Shown here piece after piece: positions 36,611 through 48,000 of a stretch of 64,000 bases of DNA. The notes beneath the pieces are model-generated. The model did not search any database, had not been told where the DNA came from, and saw only the letters and a list, made by a program, of their open reading frames with translations. The position numbers and the translations under genes were made by a program. Source of the DNA: Mytilus edulis (lineage: Eukaryota; Mollusca; Bivalvia; Mytilida; Mytilidae); contig NC_092346.1 of assembly GCF_963676685.1 (NCBI RefSeq), positions 43,149,289 to 43,213,288 of the forward strand. Direction: 5' to 3'. The first letter of the stretch is position 1, and each line of letters opens with the position of its first letter.

Positions 36611-37398
36611 ATGGTTAAAGGTATCGAGAGTATCAATAAACGAGTCGACGAGGTTGAAAAAGGTTTGAACTTTATCAATGCAGAAGTCGAAAATAACAAA
36701 AAGGATGTCCGAGAAGTAAAAAAAAACCTGACAGAGATCCGCTCTGAAAACGAAGAAGCAACCAAAACTATTGCTAAACTACGAACAGATTTCGAAGATC
36801 TCAACGAAAGACAACTAGATCTCCAAACTAGGTCGATGCGGGAGAACTTGATTTTTACGGGTATCCCAATGTATGACGAGTCTGAACAGTCGGAGGAAAC
36901 AGAGAAAATTATCGAAAATTTTATGACAGTGGAATTAAAAATGGAAACATTACCGAAATTTCATCGAGCTCATCGTTTCGGTAAAGAATTCACCGAAAAA
37001 ATCCTGACGGTTCTATTAAATTTGTTACTAAACCAATAGTATGTAGATTTGTAAATTTCAAGCAACGAGAACTCGTTCGGAAAGTAGCTAGAGAATTAAA
37101 AGACACAAAATACGGCATAAACGAACAGTTTCCGAAGGAGATAAACGACCGTAGGAAGGCACTGTGGCCCCACTTTCAAGAGGCACGTCGTCAAAGGAAA
37201 AAGGCTTTCTTCAAGAGGGACCGCTTATTTATTGAAGGGAACGAATTTACACCAAAAGACACCACTAAAGAAATGGACACTAACGATAGACAGACACGTT
37301 CACGCCACCAATACAACGAACAAGGTGCTCGACCGAGAGAATTCAACCAGTCGAAATTTTCACAACCCCGTAGAGGACCCCGAAAAGGACAGAACTAG
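36611..37398 (+). pseudogene. LINE copy 2 ORF1: L1-type coiled-coil RNA-binding protein, frameshifted
   Basis: The first segment (36611-37039) has a heptad-rich coiled coil (IESINKRVDEVEKGL...) then RSMRENLIFTGIP and FHRAHRFGK, as in L1 ORF1p (Transposase_22 type), an RNA-binding chaperone of the retrotransposon particle. Homology continues in the +1-shifted frame from about 37007 (KPIVCRFVNFKQRELVRKVA..., then ARRQRKKAFFKRDRLFIEG) to a TAG at 37396-37398. The shift occurs at an A6 run near 37000, consistent with loss of one base. Upstream of the ATG the frame closes at a TAA at 36578, so the natural N-terminus may be longer. Confidence 0.75.
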
Positions 37399-40300
37399 GA
37401 ATACCGTGGAGGATTGAACAGTACCGTTAGAAATGACCAGTGTAAACAAACTAGCGACCTTCACTCTTGTTCATTACCTGTAAATAAAGATATTGATGTT
37501 CACAATAAAACTATTGAAATCCTTTCATTAAATGTATGTGGTATAAAAACAAAACTTTTGTATCCTGAATTTAAGTCATTATTAGATAACCATGACATTG
37601 TTTGTTTAACAGAAACAAAACTAGATGATGTAGACGAAATAGATTGTGATAATTTTATTTTTCATTATAAAAACAGAAAGAAGCTAGCAAATCACAAATC
37701 TGGTGGTATTGCTTTGGGTTTTAAAAAATATTTAGACAAGTATATTAAATATATTCAGTCAGACTGCCAATTTGTACTTTGGTTTAGTATAGACAAAAAA
37801 GTTTTAGATTTACCAAAAGATGCTATTTTTGGAATTATATATATCCCACCGATAAATACTTCATATACATCAGAAGATGCCTTTACTGAAATTGAATTTG
37901 AATTACAAAATTTTTGTAGTAAAACAAACTATATTACTATGCTTGGCGATTTTAATAGTCGCACGGGAAATTTGTCTGATTTTTATAACATTGATAAAGA
38001 TAGTTCTTTTGAAAATAATTTCACAGATTATAATGAATTAAGTGATGTTGATGTTTTAGATGAACTTGGTATACCAAGGCTGAGAAATAGTATAGATACT
38101 GTAGTAAATGGGTATGGAAGAAAATTTATTGATTTTTGTAAAAATAACAGAATGTTTATTCTTAACGGTAGACTGGAAGAAAACAAAACAGGTAGTCCAA
38201 CTAGTAGAAATTCTAGCGTTATTGACTATGCGTTGAGTTCTACTCATTTTTTATACAACATTTGTAAACTTGAAGTGTTAAAGTTTTGTAAACTATTTTC
38301 AGATGTACACTCTCCTTTGTCTCTTCAATTGTATACAAATAATGAAATAAAAGACAAATTGTTAACAGAAACATTTTGTTGTGGTGACGAAAGAGCAAAT
38401 AAATGGAAAAATGAAAAATGTAATGAGTATAAGAACAATATAGATAGAAATAAAGTTGATGATATATGTAATAGATTGTCTGCATATGTAAATGATGTAA
38501 ATAATGTTACTAAATATGATATGAATAACATTGTTACTGATATTTGTGATACTTTAACCGAATCTGCCAAGGCAACATTCGGAACTTCGACATTTAATAA
38601 AACTATGTTTAAGTGCTCAAAGAACCAGTTTAGTAAAGACTGGTACAATAAAGATTGTAAAAAAGCGCAACGAGAATTTAGAAAATCTCAGAGGTTATAC
38701 AAACATTATGGGTCGAACATTTTTAAAGAACGACTTAGACAAAGTGAATTGCATTATAAAAAAGTTATGGATGTTAATATCAAGAATCATAATACTGAAA
38801 TGAGTAAAAAGATGAAGGGATTGAAAACAAAAAATCCAAAAGAATTTTGGAAATTGTTCAATAGAGGTAGAAAAAGAGAGAAAAGCAATATTTCACTGCA
38901 AAATTTATTTGATTTTTTCAAGGACTTAAACAAAAATAAGTTCGAAAATGAGTTTTTGATAGAAAACGATGTAAATTCTGATACAGTAAATGAAAATTTG
39001 AATTGTCCAATAACCCGGGATGAAATTTTGAAAGCTGTAAAAAAAGCTAAAAATAATAAATCACCGGGTGAAGACCAAGTAATTAATGAATATATTGCTT
39101 CTTCTCTTGATTGTATGGTTGATATTTATGTATATTTATTTAATATTGTATTTGATACGGGAATCTTGCCTGAGGCTTGGCTTATTGGAAATGTAATACC
39201 TATTTTCAAAAACAAGGGGAGTAAATTAGACGCCAAAAATTATAGACCGATTACACTTTTGTCTTGTCTAGGGAAAGTTTTCACGTCAATTCTTAACGAC
39301 AGACTTGGGGATTTTATTGAAAATTATAACATCTTAAACGAAAACCAGGCAGGTTTCCGGCAAGGTTATTCCACAACAGATCATGTTTTTTCATTACATG
39401 CTTTATTTGAATTATTGCGGGTGAAAAAGAAGAAATTATTTTGTGTATTTGTCGACTTCGAAAAAGCTTTTGATTTTATTCATCGAAACTCATTATTTTT
39501 TAAACTGATATTAAACCATGTGAACGGAAAATTTCTAAGAATTATTAAAAATATGTATGATGATGTCAAATCTAAAATTGTTCATAATTCAGAAGTTTCT
39601 GATATTTTTGCTTGTGAAACAGGAGTTAGACAAGGGGAAAACCTTTCTCCTTTGCTTTTTTCCCTGTATCTAAATGATTTACAAGAATTTTTAGAAAACT
39701 CTAATATTGAAGGAATTCAGTCTGTAACAAAAGATATTGAAAATGAACTTTTTGTATATTTTAAATTTTTTCTGTTATTGTATGCTGATGATACAATACT
39801 ACTTTCTGAATCTAGCCATGATTTACAATGTATGTTGGACAAATTTTCAGAGTATTGTAAACAATGGAAATTAAAAATTAATATAAATAAAACGAAAATT
39901 ATGATATTCTCAAAAGGTAGAATACCTAGAAACTTGTTATTTAATATAGATGGAAATGAAATTGAGATAGTCAGTAGTTATAAATATCTTGGTATTGTAT
40001 TTTCTAGAAGTGGCTCATTTCTTTCCACCAGAAAATATCTTCGTGACCAGGCGATTAAAGCAATGTATGCTGTGATAAAAAAATCCAGATTAAATAACTT
40101 GTCGATCGAGTGCCAACTCGATATGTTTGATAAGGCTATTGTTCCTATACTAACGTATGGGTGTGAGATATGGGGATTCGAAAATTTAGATATTCTTGAG
40201 AGAGTTCATTTGCGTTTTTGCAAACATATATTGAGGTTAAAAAATTCAACCCCCAATTTTATGGTCTATGGGGAATTGGGAAGATGTCCTATTTCTGTTA

Positions 40301-40968
40301 CCGTCAAGTCACGTATGATTAATTTCTGGTGTCGTTTACAAGAAGGAAAAGAGAGCAAAATATCATGTTTATTATATAAGCTGTTATATGTAAATTTTAA
40401 TAACTATGGTTATGATAGTAAATGGATATTATATATAAAGAAAATTTTTGATGACTGTGGAATGTCAAATATATGGCAAAGTCACAACTTATTTGAGAAA
40501 CGTTGGGTTGTATTGAGTGTTCAGCAAAGATTAAGAGATCAGTTCATTCAAGAATGGTCAACAGAAATGAACACTTCGCCCAAGGGGCTGTGTTATAGAT
40601 TGTACAAAAATGTTTTTAAATTTGAACACTATTTATCAGTACTACCATTTAATTTATTAATAACCTTATGTAAATTTAGATGTGGGAATAACCGTTTGCC
40701 CATCGAGACGGGAAGGTGGCGCAACATACCAAGATCTGAAAGATTGTGTCACCTTTGTGGCTCAGCTGACATTGGTGATGAATACCATTATATCATGTCT
40801 TGTAAATATTTCAAAGATGAAAGATGCAAATACTTACCTCATTATTGTAATAAAAATATAAATGTTATCAAATTCAAACAAGTATGTTCAACCCAAAATA
40901 TTGTTGAACTTGAGAAACTTTGTAGATTTATTAAATCTATTTCTGTGAAAGTCTATCCTCCTGGTTAA
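37399..40968 (+). CDS. LINE copy 2 ORF2: APE-type endonuclease plus reverse transcriptase (intact frame)
   Basis: About 1,190 codons without a stop. Endonuclease at ~30-300: LSLNVCGIKTK, CLTETKLDD, GGIALGFKKY, LGDFNSRTG, VIDYALSS and SDVHSPLSL cover the Asn, Glu, Asp/Asn and Ser-Asp-His-type catalytic blocks. Reverse transcriptase at ~540-830: KNNKSPGEDQVINEY, NYRPITLLSCLGKVF, NQAGFRQGYSTTDH, FVDFEKAFDFIH, VRQGENLSPLLFSLYLND and the catalytic LYADDTILLSES. The C-terminus carries CHLCGSADIGDEYHYIMSCK, a zinc-knuckle-like motif. The frame follows directly, in phase, after the ORF1 TAG (37396-37398), and there is no ATG before the endonuclease core; the usual non-ATG start call is the TTG at 37414. 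Translation would need stop readthrough or reinitiation, or the TAG is a mutation. Confidence 0.92.
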   Translation, partial: EYRGGLNSTVRNDQCKQTSDLHSCSLPVNKDIDVHNKTIEILSLNVCGIKTKLLYPEFKSLLDNHDIVCLTETKLDDVDEIDCDNFIFHYKNRKKLANHKSGGIALGFKKYLDKYIKYIQSDCQFVLWFSIDKKVLDLPKDAIFGIIYIPPINTSYTSEDAFTEIEFELQNFCSKTNYITMLGDFNSRTGNLSDFYNIDKDSSFENNFTDYNELSDVDVLDELGIPRLRNSIDTVVNGYGRKFIDFCKNNRMFILNGRLEENKTGSPTSRNSSVIDYALSSTHFLYNICKLEVLKFCKLFSDVHSPLSLQLYTNNEIKDKLLTETFCCGDERANKWKNEKCNEYKNNIDRNKVDDICNRLSAYVNDVNNVTKYDMNNIVTDICDTLTESAKATFGTSTFNKTMFKCSKNQFSKDWYNKDCKKAQREFRKSQRLYKHYGSNIFKERLRQSELHYKKVMDVNIKNHNTEMSKKMKGLKTKNPKEFWKLFNRGRKREKSNISLQNLFDFFKDLNKNKFENEFLIENDVNSDTVNENLNCPITRDEILKAVKKAKNNKSPGEDQVINEYIASSLDCMVDIYVYLFNIVFDTGILPEAWLIGNVIPIFKNKGSKLDAKNYRPITLLSCLGKVFTSILNDRLGDFIENYNILNENQAGFRQGYSTTDHVFSLHALFELLRVKKKKLFCVFVDFEKAFDFIHRNSLFFKLILNHVNGKFLRIIKNMYDDVKSKIVHNSEVSDIFACETGVRQGENLSPLLFSLYLNDLQEFLENSNIEGIQSVTKDIENELFVYFKFFLLLYADDTILLSESSHDLQCMLDKFSEYCKQWKLKININKTKIMIFSKGRIPRNLLFNIDGNEIEIVSSYKYLGIVFSRSGSFLSTRKYLRDQAIKAMYAVIKKSRLNNLSIECQLDMFDKAIVPILTYGCEIWGFENLDILERVHLRFCKHILRLKNSTPNFMVYGELGRCPISVTVKSRMINFWCRLQEGKESKISCLLYKLLYVNFNNYGYDSKWILYIKKIFDDCGMSNIWQSHNLFEKRWVVLSVQQRLRDQFIQEWSTEMNTSPKGLCYRLYKNVFKFEHYLSVLPFNLLITLCKFRCGNNRLPIETGRWRNIPRSERLCHLCGSADIGDEYHYIMSCKYFKDERCKYLPHYCNKNINVIKFKQVCSTQNIVELEKLCRFIKSISVKVYPPG

Positions 40969-41129
40969 TACAACTATATATGTTTATTTATCATTTGTGT
41001 AAATATTTATCATATTAATTTTGTATTTCACACATGCTATGTCTTATATATGTTATATATATTATTGTAATATCTTCTCTGTAACTATGTATTTGGTTTA
41101 TGAGAATAAAGATCATTCATTCGTAATTA

Positions 41130-43300
41130 AGAGCAAAGACTGGTCGGCTCGGAAATGTCTTCCAGTGGACTGTTTACTAGCGAACTTGCATGTTCTAGTA
41201 CAAAACAGGGTAAATATTCATATTATTTAACTGTTAAAATGTTCTCGCCTTGAATATGCATATTATTTGCCACTGGACGTTAAACAGCCATCCATGATCA
41301 TCACCTTTATTTTAATTTGTACGATACCATTTGTTTCAAGTTACTTTTAACTAGTTGTTTACTATAGTTCAGGGGGATTTTAAAATCGATAAACCACTGT
41401 AATTACTGTTCATTTTATTTTCAATTAAATACTTTTTTCAAACAAATGCAATTTTTAGAAATAATAGATTATTATTAATAAAAATTTATCATCGGATGAA
41501 TTCTAGATTCGCAGACCACAACTATATGTATTATTTGTCTTATTTCTTTTGTCATTTATGATCGCATACATTTTGTGGTTTGAAAATTTCTGTTAAACAC
41601 GGTTAAACCCTGTCTGTTTCAGTATTTATATGACCTTCATAATATACCAATCTTATGAAGAAGAAATCATTCCAGGTCTGCTAAACTTGTTTGTATAAGA
41701 GTTGAACGGTAAGATGGAAATCCTTCATACATTTATAATGTTTCGAATACATAATGACCCCCTATAAAAATGGGGAAAAAAACTGAAATATTTTATGACC
41801 GTTGACCCTGTGTTGCATTCACACGAATCCTCTTTCATTTGTAATAAGCTGATGAACAGTTTGCCTCATCTAGTTGTTATAGTCTAGATAAAAACAATGT
41901 TTGTGTCATTAGAACTAGAACTACAGAAGGTGTGCTGATGAATAATTATAAAAAAAAACATTATTGCAATGCAAACGTTTAATACTCAACGATAAACTAA
42001 CTAACTATAAATCAAACAAATCTGCAGTAGAAATTTTCATAGACGACTTTTCATACATTCACAAATGCAAACCATAATCTCTTCTCTGCATGCATGCAAG
42101 TCTCTTTTTCTCTTCGTCTGCTTCCCCCCATTGTCACATATTATTTCTGCTTTTCTTTTTATTCTCCCGATCCCTATTTACCATGTCAAAGCATCTCAAG
42201 TTACATAATACAATATACATATAAAAATCATTCTATTGAAGTGTATGTCAAGTATTAGATAGTATTGTCGTCATTTGATCTATCAGACAGCATACATTTT
42301 CATATCTCGAACACAATCAATGGACTAACATCGAATTTTTAAGATCATCACAAGTTGGCTTCACAATACAGTAAGCGTTTAAATTTGTGAGTATGAAAAA
42401 GAGAAAAGTACATTTATCTTACAGCCAACGCATTTGATAATTAATTGGGTTTTTTTTAAATTTTCATGCAGTAATTAAAAAATCATGAAACGCATGTGAA
42501 TATCCTTTGCAAAATTAGTTTTTTTTTAAACTTTGTATTTTGCAAAACGATCATAGTTTCCATCTACCCTGGAAGGATTTAAAAAAAAAACACCGCTGAA
42601 AACAAAATTAATTTCAAGACAACCTTATTGTGAAGTCAATTAAAAAAAAATGAAGTCAAATATTTTACAATTTAACATTTGAATTATTTATATACACAAA
42701 AAATGCACATTTGGTTGAGAAGGAGAAATACTGACAGAAAACCAAGTTATAATTGGAGAATGGAGGAAAATCTATTACATGTTATACTATTTGTCAATTT
42801 AAAAAAAAAGATTTCCATTTTGCCAACTTTGAAAAAATTGCTTAGTTTTCAGTTAGTTTACTTTATATTCAACTCACAATGATACAATTAATAAAAAAGC
42901 AACATATGTACAAATTAATAAAAACAACTTCTTAAACATTTCAGAAAGCAGAAATCAATTCACTATTTGACTACCAAAGTAACCCAAAGATCTAACCTAA
43001 GCAGTCATACTAATGTGTCCAACTAGTCAGGAATTGAACGACCTTTAACAAGGTTTCACAAGCCTAAATACGTAGAAGGTTATCTACAGTGGATTATACG
43101 TAGTATTTATTTTGCAGATGCATTCCTAACTTGAAAACATGATATGACCACAGAAATATTTCAAAATATCGGTAACTCAATTATTTGTTCATTACGCGAC
43201 AGTCTTTTAATAAGTCAAATATTTTTATTTTTTAATTTCTGAAATGTTGAAGACGAAAATTCATAATCATAGTCCGTTTCCATATCAAAGGTCGGTTTTC
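41130..43300. other. Intergenic or 3'-flanking stretch
   Basis: 41130-41300 carries a repeat-like 'ttgccactggacgttaaacagcc' segment. The rest is AT-rich with no supported gene; the 67-codon plus frame at 42679 has no recognisable features. Confidence 0.45.
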
Positions 43301-43301
43301 A

Positions 43302-43777
43302 TTAAAAAAAATGTCTCATTACTGCTTCCCGTAGGATCCCGGAACAAACCAATATCACTGTACCTATCCAACTTGATGACAGTCTTTCCGAATAGTTACC
43401 TTTGCCTTGCATAAACAAAAATTATAAAAATTATAAAACTATGCATTTATATATAATATTTACATATGTTATTATATAGTATACATTCATACATTAACTA
43501 TTTTGTAGTTCTGTTCATCATAAAGATTAATACTGAGTAATTATGCAGGTTTCAACAAATAATTTTGCAAATTCCAAATTAAGTTAAATCTTACTTAAAA
43601 CTGGTTAAGCGTTTTCAAGTACTGAAAGCAATACTGCTATTATAAAATCGCTTCAAAGATTCAGACAAAAACGTATTGAATTCTTGTATTAAGCCATGCT
43701 GTGTTGACAGCAGCTCCTTGTAAAGTTAAAATAAAACTCACCAGTTGCAACACGTGAGTACATATACGCAACAATCG
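43302..43777 (-). CDS. Tentative last two exons of the mesothelin-like gene (36-nt microexon plus terminal exon)
   Basis: The upstream exon at 45019 ends in phase 1. At 43742-43777 an AG-bounded 36-nt open segment (2+33+1 nt, encoding IVAYMYSRVAT) ends in GTGAGT. At 43302-43357 a second AG-bounded segment continues in phase and reads VILVCSGILREAVMRHFF then TAA. Together they would give a short hydrophobic C-terminus, as in GPI-anchored or membrane-proximal family members. Acceptor tracts are weak and the exons very short, so this is a phase-based proposal. Confidence 0.25.
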
Positions 43778-43867
43778 CTGTAGTACTTATAATAAATTTG
43801 ATAGTATTACATGGCAGTTATTATTTGTAACCCATGAAAGTTTGTTAAATGAAGGGATTATTTTACA

Positions 43868-44115
43868 GAGAAACAAGAGTGTGTCCAACGTATAGTGCCT
43901 AACTCGCACAATCAGGTTCAAATTTGACTAAAAACTTCAATTTAGCATGCAATTAGAAAGATCATATCATAAAGAATATGTGTACTAAGTTTCAAGTTGA
44001 ATCAACTTCATCAAAAACTACCTTGATCAACAACTTTAACCTGAAGCGGAACAGACGGACTGACGAACGGACGCACAGACCGAAAAACATAATGTCCCTA
44101 GCTGGGGCATATAGA
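43868..44115 (+). repeat. ~250-bp dispersed repeat family E, copy 1
   Basis: Shares 'aagatcatatcata.agaa', 'tttcaagttga', 'catcaaaaactaccttga', 'aactttaacctgaagcgg' and a terminal 'acataatgtcc...ggggcata' with 47443-47738 and 47905-48158. All three copies lie in the same orientation within 4.3 kb. Confidence 0.85.
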
Positions 44116-45018
44116 AATATATAACACATATTGCTTCGCCAATGAGAATTCCCTCAGCTAAACAAAATCAGTAGCTACAAATAAGTTTATTTGTCATTGA
44201 ATATTGATTGATTGCTTTGGAAGGAATATGATAATTGAAAAAAGGAAAAAAATTGAGGTATACTGAAAGACATACACCATCTTCTGCAGTAATGGCATTT
44301 CTTAAGATTTAGAGTACTAGGACTTTTTCCTGGATATGTGCTGTGCTCGTGGTAAATAAAACGGTTGAGCAGGTGAAAAAACTTTTTCTGAGTACACAAA
44401 GTAAATTCTTAATTTTCTTTTAGTTGTAGTATGTCAACTTTTAGCTTCTGTTTTGTTTTGTTATATTGAACGACCATGCAAGACCCAATTGGCAGCCAAG
44501 TTCGTTCGTTCAATTGATTAATCAAATTTGCTTTTTCAGTTGTCCTTGTTGTATATCCTAGACAAAATACTATGTTTAAAGATTATTACATGATAAATCT
44601 CAAATAGATTTGGGTGATCCGCTTTTAAATTTGAACAATTATATGTATAAATATTTAAGGGAGTAACCTTTTAATGTCAAGGGACGGGTTTTCATTCAGA
44701 ATTCTTTTTTCGTGCAAAGCCCTAAGGTGAACAATTATTACAAACTATTTTGACGTTATCAATCAAATATTTTTTTACAAAATTTAACACTGTAAGGTAC
44801 ATGTATGGAAGAAATCTGAATTCAGAATATTTTATTTGTCCATCTACCTGACCGCATTATTATTCCATCAATTTGAAATTGGAGTTCAGAATATTTTTAA
44901 AGAAAAAAACATAACCCCATAATCCCCTGTGAAGTTAATTTCCTAACAAGTATTACTTGTAATATTGAAAAAAATGTGTAATCATAATAGACAAGATACA
45001 TTAAATTTCACAACTTAC

Positions 45019-48000
45019 CGAAACTGCCGGCATAATTGCTTCCACCTTGATTCTGAGATGCTTGAATGCCAGCATCAACTGTTGATGCGATACGAACTAG
45101 AACAGATAATTGGTCTGGGTTTAAAGCTTCTAACTGAGATGTTGTTGTAGACTGGGCTTGGCTTGAAGAGAAAAATCCTAGTTGTTCTTTAGAAAATTTC
45201 TGTAAGATATGTAGATAAAACATTATCATGATATGTATCTATACTAATGCAAGTAATACACTTTATGGGTAATTGTATTTTTGAAAGAAAATTGGCATTT
45301 AATTCTTCGTGAATTGAAGAGTTTTTAGTGATATTTCCACCCTCTCTGTTAACTTTAAGTTTGCTGTCCTACTTTGTTTGTCGTCTATGAATTTGATTTT
45401 ACCACAAAATATGACAAAATTGACACAGCGTAGAAAGATAATTTGAAATATATAAACAGCTGCTGTGAATTCAGGCTTATTATTTTCTGAGCTCATGTTA
45501 TATTTTTTTAACGAACATACGCTTATACATTGTATCTTCTTTATTTATTATCGAAACATTCACTGTCTGTAATTGTTGTTTGGAGAATAATGTTTAAAAC
45601 AAACCTCAAATGTAGACGTTGGGATGTATGTGATGTGATCTGGTTTGATGCTATCAATGTGGTCCTCAGAAAGCATTCGAATATCCTCTTCGTTAAGGCC
45701 ACCTTTATAAAGCCAATAACTTTTTTTATATAAAAATGATTTGTAGTTCTCTTACATCATGAAACCGAATATTTTGGAAGTCAAATATGAAAAAAATACA
45801 TTTAAAAGCTAAAACAGAACAGTCAATATTATTTGCGAGAATGAGTTTAATGCAATCAAAAATATGAATGGAGAATGTTGATTCAAATTAATTTAAATAA
45901 CACTTGTGCCTGAATCGCGTACGTACATTACAAAAATGCCCATTTTCTTGTCAAATCTTCTTATTTCCAATCAAGTTCCCTAAAGAAATGAACGCAGAAT
46001 GTTATCAACAAATAAACGAACCTTTATATTTCACTTCCAAAGTTAGGAACTCGTTTTTTTTAATAATACTTTGTGTAACCATGGTAACTGTTCAGATGAA
46101 CAGAGAGAAAAACCAGAAACGCTTATTTGACATTTGACGGTAAAATGAAATAAAACACACAAATAAACAATGCGATGACATAAAGGAACACGACGTCTTG
46201 GAGTACGAATAACATCGAAAGTATTAATCTGTTATTACTAATTACTTTAGAGAACAGACCCGATTTTCCCTGATATTTTACATTGAAACCATGTAATTGA
46301 TTATTTATACAAGCAATTAAATGCTTAGGTTAAGTGCTTCATTCACAGTTGGTGTCCACTGATGTTAACAAATGAACACAGATGGTTAGCTGGTCAAGAT
46401 TATTTAATTTCCATATCCTCTGCACCATGGAAGAATTATATTGATGTCAATATAATACTTCCATGTCTGCACTAACTACATTTTATATTCTTGTCTACAA
46501 AATATTCTCATAGTCAAGGTATTTTGCATGAACAAAAATTCTTTAAAAATTCATTTAAATAATATTTTAATTTATTTTTTCTTTAGGATTTCTGCAGCTA
46601 ATTTGGAAATGCTATGATAAATATTTTAAATTTCAGCAAATTTGATATGTTTTAATATTATGGTATATTCAGTGAAGGATAAATATTTCTTGTTAAAAAA
46701 GTTTTTATGGAATACATTTTTTAGCATTTATTTTGATTTTTTTTTCAATTCCCACTTGCAAGCTTGTAGTAAATTTATTGTGTGTGTATATTTAGAATAA
46801 AAATAAAAATCTGGTCTGTGGTTCTAATACTAAAGGTGTTTCGGTTACGGTCACCTATCCTCATCAGGTATCCCTAACCTATATGTTTCCTTTCTTGTAA
46901 TACTTAGAATGGTTCGAATTTGGTTTCAATTATGGGGATACTCCAGAAGCTTATTTAGAGGGGGGGGGGGGGTGAACCTCCTTTTTCTGGGAGAAATTTG
47001 ATTGATTAAATAGGGAATCTCTAAAGGCTGACCGGAGCAGGCCCCTCTAAGGCAGTCAGTGTACTCACATAACTATATTGAAATCAATCAGGTTTAGAAC
47101 CAATCCATATATTCTTCATTTTAAGGCTAAAATAATACCTAATTCTGTTGACGTGCAAATGTGAAGTGGACACACACCCCTTTTTATTTTCCACTGAATA
47201 GAGGGGCAATATGTATATAAACCACTTTTATTGTTATAGCATTGCATTGAAACTAGTGAGATAAAACGCTTAAAATAAGAGAAAATAAGTTAGAATATGA
47301 AATAAAATTGAGAATGGAAATGGGGAATGTGTAAAAGAGACAACCCGACAAAAGAGCAGAAAACCGATGAAGGCCACCAATGGGTCTATAACACAGGGAA
47401 AAATCCAGCACATGAAGATGTTTTAAAAATGAAAACTAAGCACAACAAGAATGTGTCCACAGTACACGGATGCCCCACTCGCAATATCATTTTCTATGTT
47501 CAGTGAAATTTGGGGTAAAAATTCTAATTTGGCATTAAAATTAGAAAGATCATATCATAGGGAACATTTGTACTACATGTAAGTTTCAAGTTGATCGGAT
47601 TCCAACTTGATCAAAAACTACCTTGACCAAAACTTTAACCTGAAGCGGGAAAGACGCGGGACGGACAAACGAACAGACAAACGGAGACGACAACTAGAAA
47701 ACATAAAGTCCCCTCTACTATTGTAGGTGGGGCATAAAAATCATAAACAGCTGCGCCATGAGCTTGAGCGCATGATACGCCTAACAGTTTTCAAGAATAC
47801 AGTTCAATAACTTCTCAATGTCATACCTTATGACTCCCTTAGTTATTTTGATTCATGGTCGTCGAAGGACACAGAAGAGGATACATTAACACTCATGAGA
47901 TCAGAAATGTGTCCCTAGTACACGGATGCCCCACCCGCACTATCCTTTTCTATGTTCAGTGGACCGTGAAAATGGTGTTATAGCAATAAAACTATACAGA

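Larger units (their letters stand above)
36490..41125 (+). mobile_element. Nearly full-length non-LTR retrotransposon (LINE copy 2)
   Basis: Order: a possible 5' UTR from around 36490 (exact start unknown), ORF1 (36611-37398, frameshifted), ORF2 endonuclease-RT (37399-40968), and a ~155-bp 3' UTR ending in aataaag and ATTC tandem units near 41125. No confident target-site duplication was found. It is the same family as copy 1 (matching GENLSP, YADDT and CHLCG blocks) but clearly diverged, with a different 3' microsatellite tail. Clade not assigned: ORF1 looks L1-like, while the C-terminal zinc-knuckle region is more jockey/CR1-like. Confidence 0.9.
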
